DNA from: an uncultured Bacilli bacterium
GTDB lineage: Bacteria; Bacillota_I; Bacilli_A; RF39; UBA660
NCBI GenBank assembly: GCA_947632415.1
Contig: CANRPB010000039.1
Coordinates: 1-11,332 of the forward strand
Length of the DNA: 11,332 bases
Direction of reading: 5' to 3'
Shown here: one piece after another, positions 6,489 to 11,332 of the stretch
Numbering within the stretch: the stretch's first letter is position 1
How the letters are laid out: the number at the start of each line of letters is the position of its first letter
Notes under the pieces: generated by a model
Told to the model about the DNA's origin: nothing
What the model saw: only the letters and a program-made list of their open reading frames with translations
Database searches by the model: none
Translations under genes and position numbers: made by a program

Positions 6489-6538
6489 TAAAAAAATCTA
6501 ATAAAATATCAAATTTATTGATTTTTATCAGATTTTTA
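6489..6538 (-). terminator. Large hairpin terminator downstream of the surface-protein gene
   Basis: An imperfect inverted repeat spans 6491-6512 and 6519-6537: AAAAATCT pairs with AGATTTTT at the base, with further AT pairing up to ATCAA/TTGAT around a short loop. On the - strand it ends in a seven-T run. It lies about 100 bases past the intact gene's stop but just past the stop of the decayed remnant, so it probably belonged to the latter. Confidence 0.6.
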
Positions 6539-6547
6539 ATAAAATTA

Positions 6548-6602
6548 TTAAGAAATGATTTTAGATTTAGAGACAGTTATTACTGCTATTATCACAAGTA
6601 TT
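6548..6602 (-). pseudogene. Decayed 3' end of a paralogue of the neighbouring surface-protein gene
   Basis: Downstream of the intact gene's stop, the - strand contains AACTGTCTC in the same setting as the gene's own 3' end. Translated, it reads IAVITVSKSKIIS then stop, against RPVVTVSKGKIK then stop for the gene. The likeness covers about a dozen codons only; further upstream the frame soon meets a stop and similarity fades. I read it as the leftover tail of a second family member. Chance is possible because the match is short. Confidence 0.4.
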
Positions 6603-6640
6603 AATTTATATAGCGAGTAGTTCTATGAGAGTGAAAGCCC

Positions 6641-7763
6641 CTATTTTATCTTGCCTTTTGAGACAGTTACAACAGGACGAATTCCGACTTTAATTCCTTC
6701 TCCTCCACTACAAAGCATCGCGGATCCTCCAACTCCCCATGCAGATTTAGAAGAAGCAATTGGTGAACTACTCCAATAACCATTTACATCTGGATTATAA
6801 TTGCATCCAAATTTTTGACAACCATTAGTATTATCAAATAACCATGTACAATATGAATTTGATATTTTGGTTCTCCATGTAGGGTCATTAGTTCTACCAC
6901 CATCTAAATAAATATTACCCTGTTCAACATTATTTATGTTGAAATTCAAACCATTTTCTTCTAATGGCTTATCTGCGCCTATTATAATAGCAACTTCCTC
7001 TGCACTTATTAATCTAGCCTTATAATCACTATAATTTATCGTATATTGAATTTTTTGATTTTCTTTATTAATTATATCTACACTATAATTAATATTTACT
7101 TTTAAATCATCTGACCAACTTGATGTTTCATCTTTTAGTATTCGTAACGTACTTAAGGGGCCTTTTCTTTGATCCTCATTATTTTTTGTTCCTCCATATT
7201 GAGAAAATTCTTCGCTACCATATGTAACACCCAAACTATTCGCATCATTTTTCTCATAATCTTCTTTAGAAATCCATGGCGATTCATTTGTAATATTATG
7301 ATCAAGTATCATATTAACTGTATCATCACTATTCTCACTATAAGCATAAAACTTCATACAACCTTTATTACCTAAATTATCTATGTTACTTTCATATTCA
7401 TTAACATTACATTTTTCTCCAGTATTGACATTGAAATATATTGGATGACTTCCAATCTCTTCTGTACCATAATATATGGTATTATCAACTATTCTAATAT
7501 TTTTATATAAAGGCGCTAATGGACTTGTTAGGTCATATAGTTCATCTATTGCTCCTTGTACTGTATCAGAATTTGAGTAATTTTCGGTATTATCATATAT
7601 AACATCATTACTTGCCATTAAGTTTTCAGCCATTACCAATATAACATTGGAAATTATACCTCCTAAGATAATTAGTCCGATATCACATATTATTCTTTTT
7701 ACTATACTAGTCTTTTGTGTACCCCCCCCCTAGGTTACTATTTGTTAACATATTTTTTTTCAT
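6641..7763 (-). CDS. Poly-G frameshifted, likely phase-variable surface/secreted protein
   Basis: A good start (ATG 7763 after AGGGAGG) reads 18 codons and stops at TAG because of a run of nine G residues (7722-7730). With one G fewer the frame continues for 373 codons. That product would have a polar start, then KR and the hydrophobic segment ICDIGLIILGGIISNVILVMA (about 25-45) with a possible signal-peptidase site after VMA, so it would be exported or anchored. Next comes ASNDVIYDN...TVQGAIDELYDL, a motif I know from families of gut Firmicutes surface proteins. The C-terminus has several cysteines, GYWSSSP, SAWGVGG and GIRPVVTVSK, resembling FISUMP/DUF6273-like modules. In the present form only the part from 7639 leftward is open, without a good ribosome site, so the gene is probably off. 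Function unknown. Confidence 0.75.
7722..7730 (-). repeat. Homopolymeric G9 tract, putative phase-variation switch
   Basis: Nine consecutive G on the - strand at codons 12-14 of the surface-protein gene. Nothing comparable occurs elsewhere in this AT-rich window. G8 (or G11, G5) puts the start codon in frame with the long downstream frame; G9 and G10 do not. Polymerase slippage at such tracts is the classic mechanism for on/off switching of surface genes. Confidence 0.8.
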
Positions 7764-7793
7764 AAATCCTCCCTTTATTTTTATTACATTAAT

Positions 7794-7822
7794 AGTGTAC
7801 CAAAAAAAGTACTTTTAATCAA
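7794..7822 (-). promoter_or_regulatory. Promoter of the surface-protein gene
   Basis: On the - strand TTGATT (7822-7817) and TACACT (7799-7794) are separated by 17 bases. The predicted start lies about 25 bases before the ATG, leaving room for the AGGGAGG ribosome site. The -35 falls within the cysE terminator hairpin. Confidence 0.55.
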
Positions 7823-7826
7823 GTAC
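7802..7826 (-). terminator. Intrinsic terminator after cysE
   Basis: On the - strand GTACTT (7826-7821) pairs with AAGTAC (7814-7809) around a six-base loop, followed by seven T residues (7808-7802). It begins right after the cysE TAG. The stem is short, but position and T run are convincing. Confidence 0.65.
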
Positions 7827-8333
7827 CTATTTTACTCTAATTCCTGGTACACCAACAACAGTAGCATTTTCTTCTACATCGTGTAATATAACAGCATTGG
7901 CGCCTATTTTAGCGTTATTACCTATTGTTATGTTTCCTAGTATTTTGGCTCCACATCCTATTAAGACATTGTTTCCGATGGTGGGATGTCTTTTTCCTTT
8001 TTCGTTTCCTTTTCCTCCTAGGGTTACACCGTGGAAAATGGTTACGTTGCTTCCAATAATGGTTGTTTCTCCTATTACAACACCAACACCATGGTCAATA
8101 AAAAAGTTTTCTCCTATTATGGCTCCGGGATGAATTTCAATTCCTGTTTTTTTCTTGCCTATTTCTGATATAAGGCGCGCTAGGAGGTAGTGCTTTTTTT
8201 TATATAGATAATGGGATATTTTGTAACTTATCATTATCCAAAAGTATGGGTATAGAAATACTTCTAAATTGTTATGGATAGCTGGATCTTTTAATTTGAT
8301 TAGTTCGATTTGTTTTTTTATGTATTTAAGCAT
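7827..8333 (-). CDS. cysE: Serine O-acetyltransferase (short CysE)
   Basis: Transfers acetyl from acetyl-CoA to L-serine, giving O-acetylserine, the carbon skeleton for cysteine synthesis in the cytoplasm. The 168-residue product has the family start KDPAIHNNLEVFLYPYFW and then a left-handed beta-helix of hexapeptide repeats. The active-site pair Asp80-His81 is in FIDHGVGVVIGET, a second His116 is in KRHPTIG, and GGKGN forms the usual loop. It is of the short type lacking the long N-terminal helical domain of the E. coli enzyme, as is common in Firmicutes. ATG at 8333 follows AGGTGAT. No cysK or sulfur gene is adjacent; terminators on both sides suggest it is transcribed alone. Confidence 0.95.
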   Translation of the reverse strand: MLKYIKKQIELIKLKDPAIHNNLEVFLYPYFWIMISYKISHYLYKKKHYLLARLISEIGKKKTGIEIHPGAIIGENFFIDHGVGVVIGETTIIGSNVTIFHGVTLGGKGNEKGKRHPTIGNNVLIGCGAKILGNITIGNNAKIGANAVILHDVEENATVVGVPGIRVK

Positions 8334-8380
8334 AATATCACCTAGTATAGTATATAAAGAAGGTTTTATTATGAATGTAT

Positions 8381-8408
8381 AAAAAAACTACTAATTAAAT
8401 TAATAGTT
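8381..8408 (-). terminator. Intrinsic terminator after the dehydratase-activator operon
   Basis: On the - strand AACTATTAAT (8408-8399) pairs with ATTAGTAGTT (8395-8386) around a three-base loop; nine pairs are Watson-Crick and one is G-U. T residues follow (to 8381). The stem overlaps the stop codon of the activator gene. Confidence 0.75.
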
Positions 8409-9339
8409 AAAATTTTCCACACATACTTCCCCATGTATCAATGAGTTCTTCATTTTTGTAAATTCTAAGTATTTCGCAGTTATTGGAACATCCTTTGCAT
8501 TCACTGCCTCTTGTTTTAAAGGAGATGTCTTTTATATTTAGATCGTATGTTTTTCCTGTACTGTTTTTATGGGACATGATGGCTATTCCTAAGGCCCCCA
8601 TTAGATGACTATTAGGATCAACTGTTACTTCACAATTAAGAATTTCTTTAAAGTATTTTAAAACACCTTTGTTTTTAGATACTCCTCCTTGGAAAACAAT
8701 TGGTTCTTTTATTTTTTTTCCTTTTCCAACATTATTTAGGTAGTTTAGAACAATACTTTTGCATAGTCCGGCAACGATATCTTCTTTACTGTATCCAACT
8801 TGGGCTTTATGGATTAAGTCTGATTCAGCAAAGACTGTGCATCTGGCGGCTATTTTAGCTGGATTATTACTTGTTAGAGCGAGGTGTCCAAATTCTTCGA
8901 TTGGGATATCTAATCGTTTGGCTTGGCTTGATAAAAATGATCCTGTTCCAGCTGCACATAGTGTGTTCATGGCGTAATCGGTGATGATGCCGTTTTCTAT
9001 TAAAATAATTTTGGAATCTTGACCTCCTATTTCTAGGATTGTGTGAACGTTGGGGTTTATTGATAGAGTGCCTACAGCATGGGCAGTTATTTCGTTTTTT
9101 ATGACGTTGGCGTTTAGCATTAGTCCAATTAGTTTACGAGCACTTCCTGTGGTTCCGATTCCTTTTACGATGTAATCTTTGGGGATATTTTTTTTTAATG
9201 TGGCTATTAATTTTTTTACGGCGGTGACAGGACTTCCTTCAGTCCAAATATATTCTGATGTAATTATTTTGTCGTTTTCATCGATAACAACTCCTTTGGT
9301 TGATATCGATCCTATATCTATTCCTAAATAACAATTCAT
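8407..9339 (-). CDS. BadF/BadG/BcrA/BcrD-type ATPase, 2-hydroxyacyl-CoA dehydratase activator
   Basis: ATP-driven electron donor ('archerase') of the HgdC type: it carries a [4Fe-4S] cluster at the interface of a homodimer and reduces its partner enzyme by one electron. The 310-residue product has the ASKHA phosphate motif GIDIGSISTKG (6-16), EIGGQDSK (103-110), the cluster ligands Cys128 in NTLCAAGTGSF and Cys167 in AARCTVFAESD, and FQGGVSKN (216-223). An extra C-terminal CKGCSNNC (281-288) with Cys307 might hold a second cluster and is more than the basic HgdC length (about 260). The ATG overlaps the preceding gene's TGA as ATGA, with GAGG six bases upstream. It is the last gene of a three-gene operon with its presumed partner subunits. 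Confidence 0.93.
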   Translation of the reverse strand: MNCYLGIDIGSISTKGVVIDENDKIITSEYIWTEGSPVTAVKKLIATLKKNIPKDYIVKGIGTTGSARKLIGLMLNANVIKNEITAHAVGTLSINPNVHTILEIGGQDSKIILIENGIITDYAMNTLCAAGTGSFLSSQAKRLDIPIEEFGHLALTSNNPAKIAARCTVFAESDLIHKAQVGYSKEDIVAGLCKSIVLNYLNNVGKGKKIKEPIVFQGGVSKNKGVLKYFKEILNCEVTVDPNSHLMGALGIAIMSHKNSTGKTYDLNIKDISFKTRGSECKGCSNNCEILRIYKNEELIDTWGSMCGKF

Positions 9340-10409
9340 TTTTGCCTCATTTCTATCATATCGTTAAATGCTTCTAGTCTTGTTTGTAGGCCGACTTTTG
9401 ATGTGTTGGCGTCAAAGCTAAAGAACATAACTGGTACATTATATTCTTTACATATTTTGTTTATTATGGACATTGAACTGATTTCTGGTGTACAAAAGGA
9501 TGATTTAATGTGAATTATTCCGTCATATCCTTCACGACACATATCGACGGCTCTAATGATGTTGTCGGTGGCGTCGGCTCCCATTTTATATTTGACGTAT
9601 TTTGAATATTTTTTGATTTTTTTGTGGATGAATTTTCTTTTTTTAAAGAGGAGATAACTTGCGCATGTATATCTTGTGATGGACATATTAAAACGGGCTA
9701 GTTCTCGTTCTAGGAAGTAGTTACTAAATGGTTCCATAACGGTATATAGTTCGCCTATGATGCCTATGCGTGTGATGTGCTTGGGTTTCTTTAATTCTAT
9801 ATTTTTTATTTTGGTAATGTATTTGTGATATATTTTTTTTAGTTGATGATGACTTTTTACTGTGAGAAATTGGTTTAACATTTCTTGGTTTAGTTGTTCC
9901 ATTTCTCCCTTGTTTTTTTCAAAGCCTACATTTTTTCTGATATAGTCTTCTACTATGTCCATGTATTTTATCATGTGTTTGGTTAGTAAAAAGTAACGTA
10001 TGGCTTTTAGTTTGGAAAATTTTTTGTCGATTTTTTTTAGATATTTTATAATTTTTTTGATGTCAGTGTGTCCAGCGCTAATTAGATTAATGAATAAAAC
10101 ATCATGTCCTAGGTCATGGATAATTTGATTTTGTAATTCGTGGTAATAACCGTATCGACATCCTCCTCCTAGTTGAATTACAACATCGGCTCCCATGTCG
10201 ATTACTTCTAGAAGGGTTCCTAGGGTGTATTTGAAGGGTGAGCAAACAAATTCAGGACTATATTTTACTCCTAAGTCAATGGTTTTTTGGGTTATTTTAG
10301 GCGCTGTTATTATATCGGCGTCTAGGATATTAGAAAATAAGAAACGTGCGGCTTGGGCATAGTTGCCGACTTGAGGAAAGCCTATTTTTAATCTAGACAA
10401 TGTCAACAA
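9336..10409 (-). CDS. 2-hydroxyacyl-CoA dehydratase-like (HGD-D/DUF2229-related) subunit B
   Basis: The 357-residue product belongs to the family of HgdA/HgdB-like iron-sulfur proteins that receive an electron from a BadF-type activator. Isolated cysteines likely to bind a cluster are Cys56 (EFVCSPFKYTLG), Cys84 (GGGCRYGYYHELQ) and Cys306 (SSFCTPEISS). IGIIGELYTVMEPFSN (215-230) and the end motif GLQTRLEAF (340-348) are family landmarks. It is shorter than classical HgdA. It overlaps the upstream gene by a few bases. No ATG is available: TTG at 10409, 10406 or 10400 are the candidates, none with a clear Shine-Dalgarno, so initiation is likely coupled to the preceding gene. The substrate is not deducible; double-cubane-cluster type proteins are an alternative. 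Confidence 0.85.
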   Translation of the reverse strand: MLTLSRLKIGFPQVGNYAQAARFLFSNILDADIITAPKITQKTIDLGVKYSPEFVCSPFKYTLGTLLEVIDMGADVVIQLGGGCRYGYYHELQNQIIHDLGHDVLFINLISAGHTDIKKIIKYLKKIDKKFSKLKAIRYFLLTKHMIKYMDIVEDYIRKNVGFEKNKGEMEQLNQEMLNQFLTVKSHHQLKKIYHKYITKIKNIELKKPKHITRIGIIGELYTVMEPFSNYFLERELARFNMSITRYTCASYLLFKKRKFIHKKIKKYSKYVKYKMGADATDNIIRAVDMCREGYDGIIHIKSSFCTPEISSMSIINKICKEYNVPVMFFSFDANTSKVGLQTRLEAFNDMIEMRQK

Positions 10410-11268
10410 AGCTTTCTAATCTTGTTTCTACGCCGGCAAATGAGTCCATATCGTCGACAACTAGGTTTAAACATTTCTTATTTATTTTTCTAATAACCAG
10501 TTCATTTACTAAGGAGTCAAGGCCACATGGGAATGCTGATAGAAAAACAATTCCATCAATTTTGTCTTTGCATAGTTCAATTGAGCCTATAATTTGCTTG
10601 CTGAAGTGCCAGTACAAATTTGCTGATATTTTTTTTGATTCTTTTTTACATAGTTCTTTGTCAAATAAATCACTATATATAATAGTGCATCCAAGGTTTT
10701 TTAGGTATTCGGTTATGGGAAAGCCTATTGTTTTATCGTATGTGTTGTAGGGGTGCGCTACTAGTAATATCTTTTTTTTATTGGAGTTGAGATTATTTAT
10801 GTTGCATGTAATATCTAGTTTTTGTTTTTTTTGAGTTCGAATTTTGGCGTATAGATAGGCTTCTTTTATATCTTTTTTGGTGTATCCTAAGGTTTTGCCG
10901 ATTTTTATAAAACCTTTATATTCACTGTCATGGGAAGAGATATTGTAGTTGATAATTTTGATATCGAATAGATTATTTATTATGTCGTAGCACCCTAAAA
11001 AGTTGGTACATGTTTGTTCTTTAATGCCATAGTTATCGATTCTTGGAATTAGTATGTAATCGCATTTATCGGATAGATATGCAACATGTCCAATGTAGTT
11101 TTTTAGTGATAGGCACATTTCGTCGGTGGCGTATTTATTTCCAAGTTGTTTTATTTCTTTGTTTGTTTCGGGGCTTATTATGTAGTTAATGTTTAGTTTT
11201 TTCATGAAATATTGCCATAAGTCGCCATAGTAATAATAAAAAAGTCCTCTAGGAATTCCAATTTTCAT
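10393..11268 (-). CDS. 2-hydroxyacyl-CoA dehydratase-like (DUF2229-related) subunit A
   Basis: The 291-residue product opens with MKIGIPRGLFYYYYGDLW, typical of the DUF2229 segment found in large fused 'acyl-CoA dehydratase activase' proteins of Clostridia. Candidate cluster cysteines are Cys52 (DEMCLSLKNYIGH), Cys87 or Cys93 (CTNFLGC) and Cys248 (AFPCGLDS). It ends GVETRLESFVDIV, the same motif as subunit B, and the LGxKYxxxxxC region near 42-52 matches B at 46-56, so A and B are paralogues and may form a heterodimer. ATG at 11268 follows AGGAGG at seven bases. It is the first gene of the operon; the remaining 64 bases to the window edge show only AT-rich sequence and no sure promoter. Confidence 0.85.
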   Translation of the reverse strand: MKIGIPRGLFYYYYGDLWQYFMKKLNINYIISPETNKEIKQLGNKYATDEMCLSLKNYIGHVAYLSDKCDYILIPRIDNYGIKEQTCTNFLGCYDIINNLFDIKIINYNISSHDSEYKGFIKIGKTLGYTKKDIKEAYLYAKIRTQKKQKLDITCNINNLNSNKKKILLVAHPYNTYDKTIGFPITEYLKNLGCTIIYSDLFDKELCKKESKKISANLYWHFSKQIIGSIELCKDKIDGIVFLSAFPCGLDSLVNELVIRKINKKCLNLVVDDMDSFAGVETRLESFVDIV

Positions 11269-11332
11269 TTTTTTCCTCCTAAATAATGTATATTAAAAGT
11301 TTGGTTAAATATGATTTTTTTATTTAATAATT

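Larger units (their letters stand above)
6380..6640. other. Intergenic stretch with no intact gene
   Basis: This AT-rich gap between the accessory surface-protein gene and the SpoIIB-like gene holds a large hairpin (6489-6538), a decayed 3' gene remnant (6548-6602) and part of a stop-free - strand frame (6348-6467) without a usable start codon. I see no RNA gene, insertion-sequence end or direct repeat. Together these suggest a site of past insertion and loss in the otherwise conserved block, at about the place where B. subtilis has maf and comC. Confidence 0.5.

Noticed and set aside
7620..7665. Internal translation start of the surface protein at TTG 7639 or ATG 7633, using the AGGAGGT at about 7660-7666
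   Set aside because: The AGGAGGT is about 20 bases or more from these codons, too far for efficient initiation, and it encodes Leu-Gly-Gly of the hydrophobic segment; the product would also lack the export signal.
7897..8133. + strand open frame opposite cysE
   Set aside because: It is the complement of the hexapeptide-repeat region; composition follows from cysE codons.
10400..10750. + strand open frame opposite dehydratase-like subunit A
   Set aside because: It is antisense to a well-supported gene with a good ribosome site; no independent evidence.
1..11332. tRNA, rRNA, CRISPR array, transposase or phage attachment site
   Set aside because: Read through on both strands; I saw no tRNA-like cloverleaf, no spaced direct repeats, no transposase or integrase motifs and no target-site duplications.

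Overview
The window comes from a strongly AT-rich, low-GC Gram-positive bacterium (Bacillota, most likely an uncultured Bacilli/Erysipelotrichia-type lineage). The gene order is that of the Bacillus subtilis spoIIB-(maf)-radC-mre-spoIVFA-spoIVFB-rplU-ysxB(prp)-rpmA-obg block, and the L27 precursor has the Firmicutes-type N-terminal extension. TGA is used as a stop and TGG encodes Trp, so this is the standard bacterial code and not the Mycoplasma code. Apart from the 3' tip of an unidentified + strand gene at the left edge, every gene is on the - strand, so transcription runs right to left.

Read in the direction of transcription, the right end (about 8400-11270) is a tightly overlapping three-gene operon of the 2-hydroxyacyl-CoA dehydratase type: two small paralogous Cys-containing subunits followed by a BadF/HgdC-type ATP-dependent activator. 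Its substrate is not evident. A strong terminator ends it and a short serine acetyltransferase gene (cysE) follows, again with its own terminator.

Next is an accessory insert (about 6380-7800). It carries a gene for a secreted or membrane-anchored surface protein whose reading frame is broken by a run of nine G residues close to the start codon. With one G fewer it would read through as a 373-residue protein with an N-terminal hydrophobic segment. This is the pattern of phase variation by slipped-strand mispairing and is the most notable feature of the window. A decayed 3' remnant of a related gene lies just downstream.

The left two thirds (252-6331) is the conserved sporulation, cell-shape and ribosome block: a SPOR-domain (SpoIIB-like) protein, radC, mreC, mreD, spoIVFA, spoIVFB, rplU, prp, rpmA and obgE. 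mreB, minC, minD, maf and spo0B, which belong to this block in B. subtilis, are absent. The sequence divides it into transcription units: a promoter before mreC and a terminator at the end of mreD; spoIVFA-spoIVFB; a good promoter plus L21-type leader before rplU-prp-rpmA with a terminator after rpmA; and obgE alone with its own terminator. SpoIVFA and SpoIVFB (the pro-sigma-K processing protease and its regulator) suggest the organism forms, or recently formed, endospores.
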